This document shows, one piece after another, positions 9,056 through 17,994 of a stretch of DNA of 64,000 bases (positions are counted from its first letter, which is position 1; each line of letters starts with the position of its first letter). The stretch comes from Haloglomus halophilum (GTDB lineage: Archaea > Halobacteriota > Halobacteria > Halobacteriales > Haloarculaceae): contig NZ_CP101166.1 in assembly GCF_024298885.1 (NCBI RefSeq), positions 2,851,149-2,915,148 on the forward strand, in the 5' to 3' direction. The notes under the pieces were generated by a model, which saw only the letters and a program-made list of their open reading frames with translations, was not told the origin of the DNA and did not search any database. Made by a program: the position numbers and the translations under genes.

Positions 9056-9379
9056 ATGGTGGACTTCCAGGCGCTCGCACAGACCATCGGCATCAACGTG
9101 GGAACCGGCGCCGTCATCGGGGGAATCATCGGCTTCACGGCGAAGAAGGTGGCCAAGGTCATCGCGATCCTCGTCGGCCTCGAGCTGGCCCTGTTCAAGT
9201 TCCTCGAATCCCGGCAGATCATGACCGTCAACTGGGACAAGCTCGGTGCGAGCTTCCTGCAGGCCGGGGAGGCGGCCGCCTCGCAGACGCCGCCCTCGTG
9301 GCTCATGACCATCCTCTCGACGCTATCCATCAGTGGTGGCTTCGCCGGCGGCTTCCTGCTCGGGTTCAAGAAGGCGTAG
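9056..9379 (+). CDS. FUN14-family small membrane protein
   Basis: A 107-residue protein with two or three hydrophobic helices (residues ~14-30, ~33-50 and ~85-105). The glycine-rich end GGFAGGFLLGFKKA matches the conserved C-terminal FUN14 motif, and GTGAVIGGIIGFTAKKVAKV matches its first helix. Eukaryotic relatives (FUNDC1) are outer mitochondrial membrane proteins, while the archaeal role is unknown. It is monocistronic, with T-rich runs following at 9616-9634. Confidence 0.75.
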   Translation: MVDFQALAQTIGINVGTGAVIGGIIGFTAKKVAKVIAILVGLELALFKFLESRQIMTVNWDKLGASFLQAGEAAASQTPPSWLMTILSTLSISGGFAGGFLLGFKKA

Positions 9380-9489
9380 TATTCGAAAAACCTCGACTAA
9401 TTCGGGAATTTCCAGAATTTCTGAGATATTCGGGCTGTGGGAACCTTACCTATCGAGCGCTGAACTACCGATGGCAAGCGTCGCGGCTA

Positions 9490-9546
9490 CCGAACCAGCA
9501 ACAGTTGCAACCGCCGAACCAGCAACAGGAGCGGAACCGGCAACAG
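9490..9546 (+). repeat. Three spaced copies of a CCGAACCAGCAACAG motif
   Basis: Copies start at 9490, 9514 and 9532. The first two are identical over 15 bases and the third differs at two or three positions. Spacing is 24 then 18 bases, so all three fall in one phase modulo 3. No start codon or acceptable frame makes it coding, so it reads as a short degenerate tandem array. Confidence 0.7.
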
Positions 9547-9653
9547 TGAGCGTTTGCGTCCGCGCGAGCGAAGCGAGCGCGGTTCACCGGCGGCGAACGG
9601 CGTGAGCCGCCGGCATTTTTTCTGAACGTTTTTTGCGCCGAGTGGTACCCGCA

Positions 9654-9678
9654 GCGCGCCGGCCCTCGGCCGGCGCGC
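9654..9678. other. Perfect 11-bp stem hairpin
   Basis: GCGCGCCGGCC pairs with GGCCGGCGCGC around a 3-base CTC loop. It is flanked on each side by GGTACCC (9644-9650 and 9683-9689). It lies downstream of the ends of both convergent genes and could stabilise or end either transcript. Confidence 0.6.
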
Positions 9679-9697
9679 AAGCGGTACCCGAGGCGTC

Positions 9698-9703
9698 AAA
9701 AAA
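9698..9703 (-). terminator. Poly-T terminator of the DUF5793 gene
   Basis: On the minus strand a T6 run begins five bases after the stop codon of the 9709-10161 gene. Short oligo-T runs are the standard archaeal termination signal, so this is a likely terminator, with the hairpin at 9654-9678 just beyond it. Confidence 0.6.
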
Positions 9704-9708
9704 GCTCG

Positions 9709-10161
9709 TTAGAGTTCGACGCCGCTCGGAATCAGCGACCGCCCGCGCAGCAGTTCCCCGTCGGGGTCGTAGACGAGGAAGACGTTCATCTCGTGGTCCA
9801 GCAGGTCCTCGTCGTCGACGGTGACGCGGACGCGGTAGCGGAACTCCTCGTCGGTCTCCTTGCCGAACTCCCGGGCGGCGTCGATGAACCGGAACACGTC
9901 GTCGGCGTCGGCGTTCAGTTCGAGGACGAACGCGCCGGTGACGCGGTGGGTCACCGCGACCACGCCGCTGGCGTCGGCGGCCTCGGCGGGGGTCTGCAGT
10001 CGGAAGGCGACGTCGAGCTCCTCCGGGGGGAGCGGTTCATCGTCGTCGCCGGTGAGGCGGTCGACGAGCTGCTCGGCGGGGCCATCGAACTCGATGTGCG
10101 CCGTCGGCGGCCCGTCCGTCTCGAGATTGCGGACGTCCAGCGTGAAGTAGTCGCGCCTCAT
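9709..10161 (-). CDS. Conserved haloarchaeal protein (DUF5793-like)
   Basis: I start at the ATG with complement 10159-10161 (MRRDYFTLDVRN), giving 150 residues; longer in-frame extensions upstream have shadow-like Arg/Pro-rich composition. The protein is acidic, with no signal peptide or membrane helix. MRRDYFTL at the N-terminus is the feature I associate with the haloarchaeal DUF5793 family. Strongly acidic loops and beta-rich patterning (FVLELNADADDVFRFI, YRVRVTVDDEDLL) suggest a small soluble beta fold. The function is unknown. Confidence 0.7.
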   Translation of the reverse strand: MRRDYFTLDVRNLETDGPPTAHIEFDGPAEQLVDRLTGDDDEPLPPEELDVAFRLQTPAEAADASGVVAVTHRVTGAFVLELNADADDVFRFIDAAREFGKETDEEFRYRVRVTVDDEDLLDHEMNVFLVYDPDGELLRGRSLIPSGVEL

Positions 10162-10279
10162 CAACTGCGTCACCGTAGGGGACCAGCGGACAAGAACGTG
10201 ACGCCGCTCGGTGGTCGGTGGCCGCGGGCGAGGCGGCCGCCATCGGTAAGTTTTCGGCGACGGGCGGCGCCCGGCCGGT

Positions 10280-10783
10280 ATGACGTTGCTCCGGACGAAG
10301 TACGCGGGTGAACTCGCGGTGCTGGCGACGTGGGCGAGCGCGCTGCTGCCGTGGTCGGTGTCGTTCGCCTCGCGGGGGGGAATCTCCCTTGTGGTCGTCC
10401 GGTGGCAGGTCTTCCTGTTCCAGTTCATCTTCGGCGCGTCGCTTCCCGGCGAGGCGCCGTTCCAGACAGTGCTGGGGGCCATCACTCGTGAGTCGGGTGG
10501 TGTCGAGCAGGCGTATCAGGTATGGGCAGTCGGGGCGGTCGTCTTCATCGCCGCACTGGTCGTCAGCGTGGCCTACTACGCCCGTGAGGAGCAGGTCGAG
10601 GACCGACTTCCGGTCGACCCCGTTCGGTTGCTGGGCGGGCTGTTGCTCGTGAGCGGGGCGGTGCTGGGGGCGTCGACGGCGCTGCTGTTCACCCGCTATC
10701 CCGGGACCACGGTTCCGGTCGGGGCCCTGTTCCTGCTCGTCTTCGGGGCCGTCCTGCTCCGGGTCGAACAGGTGGCGTCCTGA
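10280..10783 (+). CDS. Four-helix membrane protein of unknown function
   Basis: A 167-residue protein with hydrophobic segments at about 12-32, 38-58, 85-103 and 115-160. A conserved-looking opening (ALLPWSVSF) and a charged cytoplasmic loop (YAREEQVEDRL) match the layout of a haloarchaea-only membrane family (TIGR04206-like), but I am not certain of that assignment. It has no catalytic motif. It precedes the pilus locus by ~70 bases with a separate promoter in between, so co-function is not implied. Confidence 0.65.
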   Translation: MTLLRTKYAGELAVLATWASALLPWSVSFASRGGISLVVVRWQVFLFQFIFGASLPGEAPFQTVLGAITRESGGVEQAYQVWAVGAVVFIAALVVSVAYYAREEQVEDRLPVDPVRLLGGLLLVSGAVLGASTALLFTRYPGTTVPVGALFLLVFGAVLLRVEQVAS

Positions 10784-10855
10784 CCCACCAGTCAGGGCGA
10801 GCGGGCTGCTTTCGGGCATCGTCGGCCGTCGGCGCCGCGCCGCGGCCAGCGTGGA

Positions 10856-10864
10856 TTTATATAT
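10856..10864 (+). promoter_or_regulatory. TATA element of the first pilus operon
   Basis: TTTATATAT lies 56-64 bases before the ATG at 10920. The position implies a transcription start near 10888 and a leader of about 30 bases. It also argues against the GTG start at 10851, which would lie upstream of the transcript. Confidence 0.65.
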
Positions 10865-10919
10865 GGTTGGCCCTACCACCCTGACAACAGACGGGGGGCG
10901 ACCAGGTCACCCGGCCATC

Positions 10920-12587
10920 ATGTCCGACACGAACGACACACAGCAGGGCCAACGGAAGGGCGCGCTGGAGAACGCGATGGAGCAGCTCTCCAGAACGGTG
11001 GAGATGTTCCGTGGGTCCCGCATCGACATCGAGCACTGGTCCCCGACCGAACACGGGCAGCTGGTCAACTTCGGCGGCCGCGAGGGGTACGAGGAGGTCG
11101 ACCGCTACTGGCTGAACGCGCCGTTCTCCTACGCTTCGATCAACTACGACGCCGAGGAGAACCAGTATCTCTACCACGTCGTCGAGCCGACGCTGGACTC
11201 CTTCGAGGCCGAGCTGCTCGACGCGCTGTATCAGGACGTCCGGAACCCGCTCCTGTACGGCCCCGAGACCGACGCCGACGACGAGGAGGGTGCCGAGCGG
11301 GTGCTGATGGAGGAGCTGCGCGACCGCCTGGAGGAGTACGGCGTCGACGTGGACATGGCCGGCTTCTATCGCCTCTTCTACTATCTGTGGCGGCGCTTCC
11401 GCGGGTATGGGAAGATCGACCCCCTGATGCACGACCCCAACATCGAGGACATCTCCTGTGACGGCTACGGCCTGCCGCTGTACGCCTACCACGAGGACTA
11501 CCAGGACGTGGAGACGAACGTCTCGTTCGGCGAGGAGGAGCTGGACTCGTTCGTCATCCAGCTGGCCCAGCAGTCCGGGCGCCACATCTCCGTCGGCAAT
11601 CCCGTCGTCGAGACGACGCTGGAGGACGGCTCGCGTGCGGAGCTCGCACTCGGCCAGGAGGTCACGCCTCGCGGGTCGGCGTTCACCATCCGGAAGTACA
11701 GCGAGGAGCCGTTCACGCCCATCGACCTGCTCCGGTTCGGGACGTACAATCTCGACCAGATGGCCTACCTCTGGATGGCCATCGAGCACAACAAGAACAT
11801 CATCTTCGCGGGCGGCACGGCGGCCGGCAAGACGACCTCGCTGAACGCCATCTCGATGTTCATCCCGCCGCGATCGAAGCTCATCACCATCGAGGACACC
11901 CGCGAGCTGGCGCTGTACCACGACAACTGGCTGTCCTCGGTCACCCGCGAGCGGCTGGACGAGGCGGCCAACATCACGATGTACGACCTGCTGCGCTCGT
12001 CGCTCCGGCACCGACCGGAGTACATCATCGTCGGCGAGGTGCGCGGGGAGGAGGCCATCACGCTGTTCCAGGCGATGAACACCGGCCACACGACGCTGTC
12101 GACGATGCACGCCGATTCGGTGCAGACGGCCATCAACCGCCTCGAGAACGAGCCCATCAACGTCCCGCGCCCGATGGTGCAGTCGCTTGATGTGCTCGTC
12201 GTGCAGACGCTGGCCCGGTTCGGCGGCGAGCGGGTCCGCCGGGCCTCCAGCGTGGCCGAGATCGAGGGCATCGACCAGCGGACCGGCGAACTGGACTACG
12301 CCGGGGCCTACGACTGGAACGCCACGGACGACACCTTCAGCGAGGGCAACCGCAACCTGATGGACGAGATCCGCGAGGAGCGGGGGTGGTCCCAGCGTGA
12401 CCTGCTCAGCGAGCTGCGCCGTCGTCGTCGCTTCCTCAAGTACCTCTGGGACGAGGAGGTGACCCAGTATCAGGCCTTCACGACGATGGTGAATCGGTAC
12501 TACGCGAACCCGGACCGCGTGATGGACCGCATCGACGCCCCGGAGATCGACACCGGGGCCGAGGCCGAAGCCAGCGCCGACGACTGA
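10920..12587 (+). CDS. Type IV pilus/archaellum-type secretion ATPase (PilB-like), copy 1
   Basis: This 555-residue hexameric ATPase would power pilin assembly at the cytoplasmic face. An acidic N-terminal domain (~1-170) leads to IDPLMHDPNIEDISCDG. The P-loop is GGTAAGKTT (residues 298-306), followed by the Asp box TIEDTREL, then Walker B/His-box IIVGEVRGEEAITLFQAMNTGHTTLSTMHAD. The C-terminal domain ends in an acidic tail. The gene is followed after one base by its TadC-like membrane partner. The pair is paralogous to 16105-20009. FlaI and PilB-type ATPases are close relatives; no archaellin or other arl gene is near, so a pilus role is more likely than motility. Confidence 0.9.
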   Translation: MSDTNDTQQGQRKGALENAMEQLSRTVEMFRGSRIDIEHWSPTEHGQLVNFGGREGYEEVDRYWLNAPFSYASINYDAEENQYLYHVVEPTLDSFEAELLDALYQDVRNPLLYGPETDADDEEGAERVLMEELRDRLEEYGVDVDMAGFYRLFYYLWRRFRGYGKIDPLMHDPNIEDISCDGYGLPLYAYHEDYQDVETNVSFGEEELDSFVIQLAQQSGRHISVGNPVVETTLEDGSRAELALGQEVTPRGSAFTIRKYSEEPFTPIDLLRFGTYNLDQMAYLWMAIEHNKNIIFAGGTAAGKTTSLNAISMFIPPRSKLITIEDTRELALYHDNWLSSVTRERLDEAANITMYDLLRSSLRHRPEYIIVGEVRGEEAITLFQAMNTGHTTLSTMHADSVQTAINRLENEPINVPRPMVQSLDVLVVQTLARFGGERVRRASSVAEIEGIDQRTGELDYAGAYDWNATDDTFSEGNRNLMDEIREERGWSQRDLLSELRRRRRFLKYLWDEEVTQYQAFTTMVNRYYANPDRVMDRIDAPEIDTGAEAEASADD

Positions 12588-12588
12588 T

Positions 12589-14799
12589 ATGGCGGTCACG
12601 ACATACATCCCGCTCATCGTCGTCGTGGTGACACTGGCGGTGCTGGCGCTGGCGCCGTTCAGCCGGACGCTCGAACGTGACACCAAGCGGCTCGCCTACA
12701 CGGCGTTCGGCGGCCGGACGGTTCCGGATAACGAACAGCGCGAGCGAACGCTCCGCGCGGCCGGTATCGGCACACCGTATCGGGTGTACGTCACCCAGAC
12801 GTACCTGTACACGGCCGTGGCGGCGTTCTCGGGTGCCGTTCTCGGTGTCTATCTCGGTGGCTTCCTGGTGGAGCTACTCGACCTGAACACGCTGACCGCG
12901 CCCAGCCCGGTCATCAGCGACGTGGCGTCGTCGCTTCCCGACTTCCTGTTGGCGTTCAACGCCAAACTGTTCGCGCTCCTCGTCGGTACGAGCCTCCTGA
13001 TGGGGACCATCGCGGCGACCATCGTCTACGCCATCCGGTGGACGATCCCGTCCGTCCGTGCGACCACGCGCGAGCGACAGATCGACGCCTCGCTTCCGCG
13101 GATGGTGGCGTTCATCTACGCGCAGTCACGCGGCGGGATGGCGTTCCCGGACGTGATGCGCTCGCTCTCGAACAACCGCGGTGTCTTCGGTGCCGGTGCC
13201 GAGGAGATGGCCGTCGGGGTCCGGAACATCGACGTGTTCGGGCAGGACCTCGTCAGCGCGGTCCGGGACCTCTCGCGGCGCACGCCGTCCCAGCAGTTCC
13301 AGAAGTTCCTGGAGAACCTGACGAGCGTGCTCCAGTCCGGTCGGAACCTCTCGGCGTTCCTCGCCGACGAGTACGAGCGCTACCGCGAGCAGGCCGAGGA
13401 GCAGCAGGAGGAGATCCTCGAACTGCTGGCGACCACGGCCGAGGTGTACGTCACCACCGTCGTCGCGGGGATGCTGTTCCTCATCACCATCCTGCTCGTC
13501 ATCGGGCTCACCAGCGGCGATACCCTGGTTCTGGTCCAGCTCATCACGTACGTCGTCCTGCCCGCGACGAACCTCCTCTTCATCGCGTATCTCTCGGAGA
13601 TCACCCAGCCGCTCCGGGCCAGCCGCGACGAGAGCGATATCGAACGCGACGAACTGAACGCGCTGAACCAGCGGCTCCCGCGTGAGGCCGGCGAGGGCGA
13701 GCAGCCGACCGCCCCCGACGGTGGTTCGCCCGTTGGACACGCCTCGTCGGGGACGCCCGACGGTGGCGCCCCGGCCGACTACGGCTGGGCCGAGAGCCCC
13801 CGGTCGAAAGCCAACCGCGACCGGCTCCGGGCGTACAAGCGCGTCAAGCGGGTCCGGTCGGCGCTCACCAGTCCCGTCGAATCCCTGTTCAACCAGCCCG
13901 AACTCATCCTGTTCGTGAGCGTCCCCATCGCCGTGGGGTTCGTCCTGGCCCAGTTGCCGGGGGCCCTCGAAGGTGGGACGTTCGACGCGCGGGCGTTCGA
14001 CGACGCGCTCATCCAGGCCGCGCTGTTCGTGATGTCGACGTTCGCGGTCGTGTACGAGGTGGCTCAACAGCGGTTGCAGCGCCTGGAAAGCGCCATCCCG
14101 GACATGCTGGAGCGACTCGCCAGCCTCAACGAGGCCGGCGTCGCCGTCGTCTCCTCGTTCGACCGGGTCCGTCGGAGCGACCTGGGTGAACTGAACGCGG
14201 AGGTCGACCGCATCTGGCGTGACATCAAGTGGGGCGCCACGGTCGAGCAGGCACTGAACCGCTTCGAGCGCCGGGTGCAGACCCCCTCGGTCACGCGGAC
14301 GGTGACGCTGCTGACGAACTCGATGCGAGCGTCCAACGAGATCGGGCCCGTGCTCCGTATCGCCTCGGAACAGGCCCGCGCGGACCAGCGCCTGAAGCGC
14401 AAGCGCAAGCAGGAGATGTTCACCTACATCATCGTCATCTACGTCTCCTTCCTGGTCTTCCTCGTCGTCATCGGGGCCATCGACCGGGTGCTGATCCCGA
14501 ACCTGCCGACCCAGGACGCGCTCACCGGTGGGAGCAGTGCCGTCCAGTCGGCCCCGTCCTTCCTCCAGATCAACTCCGAGAAGGTCGACCAGTACCGCCT
14601 GACCTTCTTCCACGCGGGTCTCATCCAGGCGATGCTCTCGGGGCTGGTCGGCGGGCAGATGGGTGGCGGCTCCATCAAGGACGGCATGAAGCACGCCAGC
14701 ATCATGCTGCTCATCACCTACCTCGTGTTCGTCTTCCTGCCGCAGCCGGATGTCGGCGGCGCGACGGCGGGGATGCTGGTTCCGCTCCTCCCCTTCTGA
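12589..14799 (+). CDS. Type II/IV secretion platform protein (TadC/PilC-like), copy 1
   Basis: A 736-residue membrane protein with two T2SSF domains in tandem. It has helices near 5-25, 60-85, ~120-150 and ~285-330, then the second half with helices near 440-500, ~610-635 and ~715-735. The conserved cytoplasmic helical bundles read ASLPRMVAFIYAQSRGGMAFPDVM and AIPDMLERLASLNEAGVAVVSS. An acidic/Pro-rich inter-domain loop of ~80 residues (~350-430) joins the halves. It forms the inner-membrane platform that the ATPase rotates or pushes against. It begins one base after the ATPase stop. Confidence 0.9.
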   Translation: MAVTTYIPLIVVVVTLAVLALAPFSRTLERDTKRLAYTAFGGRTVPDNEQRERTLRAAGIGTPYRVYVTQTYLYTAVAAFSGAVLGVYLGGFLVELLDLNTLTAPSPVISDVASSLPDFLLAFNAKLFALLVGTSLLMGTIAATIVYAIRWTIPSVRATTRERQIDASLPRMVAFIYAQSRGGMAFPDVMRSLSNNRGVFGAGAEEMAVGVRNIDVFGQDLVSAVRDLSRRTPSQQFQKFLENLTSVLQSGRNLSAFLADEYERYREQAEEQQEEILELLATTAEVYVTTVVAGMLFLITILLVIGLTSGDTLVLVQLITYVVLPATNLLFIAYLSEITQPLRASRDESDIERDELNALNQRLPREAGEGEQPTAPDGGSPVGHASSGTPDGGAPADYGWAESPRSKANRDRLRAYKRVKRVRSALTSPVESLFNQPELILFVSVPIAVGFVLAQLPGALEGGTFDARAFDDALIQAALFVMSTFAVVYEVAQQRLQRLESAIPDMLERLASLNEAGVAVVSSFDRVRRSDLGELNAEVDRIWRDIKWGATVEQALNRFERRVQTPSVTRTVTLLTNSMRASNEIGPVLRIASEQARADQRLKRKRKQEMFTYIIVIYVSFLVFLVVIGAIDRVLIPNLPTQDALTGGSSAVQSAPSFLQINSEKVDQYRLTFFHAGLIQAMLSGLVGGQMGGGSIKDGMKHASIMLLITYLVFVFLPQPDVGGATAGMLVPLLPF

Positions 14800-14800
14800 C

Positions 14801-15499
14801 GTGACGGGCGACGACTCCGCGGCGACCCCCCCGGGACCCGCTGCCGTCCGTGACCGCCGGACGGTGCGCGAGACCTACGACCACATCGCGGCCCACTTCG
14901 CCGAGACACGCGCGCACCCGTGGCCCGAGGTGACCGACTTCCTCGACGGCCGCGAGGGGGCGACGGGGCTCGACCTCGGCGCGGGAAACGGCCGCCACGT
15001 CGAACCGCTCGCCGACCGCACCGACCGTGTTCTCGCCGTCGACGCCAGCTCCGAACTCCTCCAGGTGGGACGTGACCGCGCCGTCGACCGGGGATACCGC
15101 GACCGCTACCGGCCGGTCGCCGCCGACGCCGCCCGCCTTCCGCTCGCGGCCGACATGGTGGACCTCGCGGTGTACGTTGCCACCCTCCACCACCTCCCGG
15201 ACCGGGAGACGCGGGTCGCGTCGCTCTCGGAACTCGCACGGGTTCTCGCGCCGGGCGCCCGGGCGCTGGTGAGTGCGTGGAGCACCGCTCACGACCGCTT
15301 CGAGGCCGCCGCCGATGCCGCCGAGGGGTTCGACACGACCGTCGACTGGACGCTCCCCGGCGGGCAGCGGGTCCCCCGGTTCTACCACATCTACGCGCCC
15401 GCGGAGTTCGACCGGGACCTCGCGGCGAGCGACCTCGACGTGGCCGAATCGTTCCTGTCAAGCGGAAATTGCTACGCTATTGTGGGTACTAATCGGTAA
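14801..15499 (+). CDS. Class I methyltransferase, Trm9-like
   Basis: Translation likely begins at GTG 14801, one base after the TadC stop, giving 232 residues. The opening VRETYDHIAAHFAETRAHPWPEVTDFL closely follows the Trm9/ABH8 pattern (Y..IA.HF..TR..PWP.V..FL). SAM motif I is LDLGAGNGRH, then AVDASSELLQVG, ADAARLPLA and VATLHHL. Trm9 enzymes methylate the wobble uridine side chain of tRNA in eukaryotes. An archaeal role in tRNA modification is inferred only, and a small-molecule target is possible. It is probably transcribed with the pilus genes, although no functional link is clear. Confidence 0.75.
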   Translation: MTGDDSAATPPGPAAVRDRRTVRETYDHIAAHFAETRAHPWPEVTDFLDGREGATGLDLGAGNGRHVEPLADRTDRVLAVDASSELLQVGRDRAVDRGYRDRYRPVAADAARLPLAADMVDLAVYVATLHHLPDRETRVASLSELARVLAPGARALVSAWSTAHDRFEAAADAAEGFDTTVDWTLPGGQRVPRFYHIYAPAEFDRDLAASDLDVAESFLSSGNCYAIVGTNR

Positions 15500-15747
15500 T
15501 TTCTGGTCTTGATACAGAATATCTGGAATTATATGAGAATATCTCCGCACTGGGGTAGAGGGAAGTCTCTATCCGACATACGGCCACCGCTTTCGGACCG
15601 GTACGCACTTGTGGCCCCCACGACCAGACAGTGATGCGAGCGCCGGTGGTGAGCGCCCGAAGGGCGCGAGCCTCGGCACGCGAGCGAAGCGAGCGAGCCG
15701 GTGGTGACCGCCGAAGGCGGGAACCACGGGGCTCGAACGAAGTGAGA
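15500..15747. other. Intergenic region with iterated copies of the tRNA-Gly 5' end
   Basis: The first ~45 bases are AT-rich and contain a direct repeat GAATATCT (15518-15525 and 15537-15544). From 15630 on, the DNA holds partial copies of the first bases of the downstream tRNA: GCGCCGGTGGT at 15640-15650 matches tRNA bases 1-11 exactly, and GCCGGTGGT at 15697-15705 matches bases 3-11. They are separated by gcgaagcgagcg-type filler. No gene is visible. Confidence 0.65.
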
Positions 15748-15818
15748 GCGCCGGTGGTCTAGTGGTAGGACACAAGCCTTCCAAGCTTGTCGCCCGGGTT
15801 CAAGTCCCGGCCGGCGCA
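15748..15818 (+). tRNA. tRNA-Gly (anticodon TCC)
   Basis: A 71-base cloverleaf. The acceptor stem is GCGCCGG with CCGGCGC and discriminator A. The D arm contains TCTAGTGGTAGGA, the anticodon stem CAAGC/GCTTG encloses loop CTTCCAA (anticodon TCC), and the T arm is CCGGG-TTCAAGT-CCCGG. It reads GGA/GGG glycine codons. No CCA is encoded. Confidence 0.95.
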
Positions 15819-16031
15819 TGCCTTCTGTGGACGCTCTCGATTGCTCCCGACCTCGACTACCAGTCGACTCGCTGGGCGGAGAATCATGCACTCGGTTCGC
15901 AGCTGAACTGAGCCTCGCGACCCCCTCTACGACTGGACTGAACGGTGCATTTAACACTGCGGACGCGAACGTTCGCGCAAGTGTAACGTACCACATTCGT
16001 CGACGTCGAGCGGGGGGTGGCCCCTGGTTAG

Positions 16032-16039
16032 TTATAAAG
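16032..16039 (+). promoter_or_regulatory. TATA element of the second pilus operon
   Basis: TTATAAAG within a local AT-rich patch, 66-73 bases upstream of ATG 16105. It is the only strong TATA-like element between tRNA-Gly and the ATPase gene. Confidence 0.6.
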
Positions 16040-16104
16040 TACCGGGTTTGGCCGGTGAAATCCTCTTGCAGGTGACGGCGGATGGACAGGCAGGACCGAC
16101 CTGA

Positions 16105-17994
16105 ATGCCCGGACAGGTGTGGTGTCCGGGCGGGGGCGGTAAAACGCAGGAACGTGTGACCGTGAGCAGCGAAACAGACCAGAACGAGCCGACATCGACC
16201 GAGGAGCACAGTGAGACTGGGCCGGAGGACGGCGGCTTCCAGTTCGACAGTGACGAGGATGCCGACGGGGCGGGGACCACGACCGGCGGGGGTGCCTCCG
16301 GGCGATCGACCGCTGGTGGTGGCCATATCGTCGCTGACCACCCTATCAAGGGTGAGATCCTCCGCGAGGTGCAGGAGTGGTTCCAGCAGGCGAACCTCGA
16401 CGAGTCGTTCGCGACACCGCCGCAGACCGAGTTCATCAAGAATCAGTTCTTCGATTTCTCCTACCTCGACGACCACGAGGAGATCGAGCGCGTGTGGGTC
16501 AACCGCCCGTACGCGTACGTGTCCATCCTCCAGCGTCACGGGGAGGAGAAGCTCCGTTACCACGTCCACGAGCCCGAGTTGACGGAGTTCGAGGAGTACG
16601 TCAAGGAGGACCTGGAGAAGATCCTCCGGAACTCCCTGATGTACCAGGACCTCGACGACGAGGAGGAGCGCGAGGCGGTCTTCGAGCGGAAGGCCAAGGA
16701 GATCATCACCGACCACGCGGCCGCGACGGTCTCGGACGGGACGCTCCTGAAGCTGAAGTACTACCTCCTGCGGGACTTCGTCCATCTCGGCCCCATCGAC
16801 CCCATCATGCGGGACCCTGCTATCGAAGACATCTCGTGTGACGGCATCGGAATCCCGGTGTACGTCTACCACACGGAGCACCGGGACCTGAAGTCGAACA
16901 TCACGTTCGACGGCAACGACCTGTCCTCGTTCGCGCTCCGGCTGGCCCAGCGCGCGGGCGAGCAGATCTCGGTGAGCGAACCGCTGATGGACGGGACGCT
17001 CCCCGACGGGAGCCGTGTCCAGCTGACCTTCGGCTCCGACGTGTCGACGCGTGGGTCGAACTTCACCATCCGGAAGTTCGCGAACGTGCCGCTGACGCCG
17101 GTCGACCTCATCAACACCGGGACGTTCAGCGTCGAGCAGATGGCGTACTTCTGGCTGGCCATCGAGAACAACCGCTCGCTCATCTTCTCGGGCGGCACCG
17201 GGTCGGGGAAGACGACCTCGATGAATGCGGTGTCGATGTTCATCCCGGAGGACTCGAAGGTCGTCTCCATCGAGGACACCCGGGAGATCACGCTGCCGCA
17301 CGACAACTGGATCCAGTCGCTGACGCGGGACTCCATCACCTCGGAGGGCCGCGGCGAGGTCACGATGTACCAGCTTCTGCAGGCCGCGCTCCGACAGCGC
17401 CCCGAGTACCTGCTCGTGGGCGAGATCCGGACCGAGCAGGACGTGGCGTTCACGTTCTTCCAGGCCATCGGGACGGGGCACACGGCGTACACGACCATCC
17501 ACGCCGAGTCCGTCGAGGGCGTCCTCAACCGCCTCGAGAACGACCCGCTCGCGGTCCCGGTCCAGATGGTGCTGGAGCTGGACATCGTCTCCATCCAGAA
17601 GCAGACGTTCAAGGACGGCGACCGGGTCCGCCGGAACGACGGCGTGACCGAGATCCGCTCCGGCGACGACGCCGGTGAGTCCGTGCGCGCCATCGACGTG
17701 TTCCAGCGTGACGCCGACACGGACACCCACCGGAAGGTGAACAAGTCCGCCGTCCTGCAGGATATCGCCGACGACCGTGGCTGGGGGGCTCGCGAACTCG
17801 CCGAGGCGCTCAACGACCGCGAGGAGTTCCTCCAGTACCTCGTCGACGAGGATATCGACGACTACCAGCAGGTGACCGCGGCCATCCACGCCTTCGGCAA
17901 CGACCGCGAGGAGTTGATGCAGAAGGTCCAGCAGGGCACGCTCTCGCCCGATGACCTGAGTATCGACGAGGAGGCCGACGAACTCTACCGATGA
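16105..17994 (+). CDS. Type IV pilus-type secretion ATPase (PilB-like), copy 2
   Basis: This 629-residue paralogue of the 10920 ATPase has a longer, Ser/Thr/Asp-rich N-terminus. The core motifs are IDPIMRDPAIEDISCDG, P-loop GGTGSGKTT (residues 363-371), SIEDTREI, LLVGEIRTEQDVAFTFFQAIGTGHTAYTTIHAES and the C-terminal domain. The start is uncertain: ATG 16105 gives the longest frame, but GTG 16156 or 16162 would remove a Gly/Pro-rich, less protein-like stretch. It overlaps the following TadC gene by 4 bases. Copy 1 has Ala-Ala where this copy has Gly-Ser in the P-loop, so the two copies have diverged. Confidence 0.9.
   Translation: MPGQVWCPGGGGKTQERVTVSSETDQNEPTSTEEHSETGPEDGGFQFDSDEDADGAGTTTGGGASGRSTAGGGHIVADHPIKGEILREVQEWFQQANLDESFATPPQTEFIKNQFFDFSYLDDHEEIERVWVNRPYAYVSILQRHGEEKLRYHVHEPELTEFEEYVKEDLEKILRNSLMYQDLDDEEEREAVFERKAKEIITDHAAATVSDGTLLKLKYYLLRDFVHLGPIDPIMRDPAIEDISCDGIGIPVYVYHTEHRDLKSNITFDGNDLSSFALRLAQRAGEQISVSEPLMDGTLPDGSRVQLTFGSDVSTRGSNFTIRKFANVPLTPVDLINTGTFSVEQMAYFWLAIENNRSLIFSGGTGSGKTTSMNAVSMFIPEDSKVVSIEDTREITLPHDNWIQSLTRDSITSEGRGEVTMYQLLQAALRQRPEYLLVGEIRTEQDVAFTFFQAIGTGHTAYTTIHAESVEGVLNRLENDPLAVPVQMVLELDIVSIQKQTFKDGDRVRRNDGVTEIRSGDDAGESVRAIDVFQRDADTDTHRKVNKSAVLQDIADDRGWGARELAEALNDREEFLQYLVDEDIDDYQQVTAAIHAFGNDREELMQKVQQGTLSPDDLSIDEEADELYR

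Larger units (their letters stand above)
9380..9708. other. Intergenic region with tandem motif, hairpin and T-runs
   Basis: No gene is visible. The stretch begins AT-rich, carries three spaced copies of a 15-base motif (9490-9546), two T6 runs on the + strand (9616-9621 and 9629-9634) suited to ending transcription of the FUN14 gene, and a strong hairpin (9654-9678). It lies between two convergent genes. Confidence 0.6.

Noticed and set aside
15478..15498. A TATTG half-site near the end of the Trm9-like gene
   Set aside because: It sits in the coding end and lacks the second half at 11 bases (CGGTA instead of CAATA).
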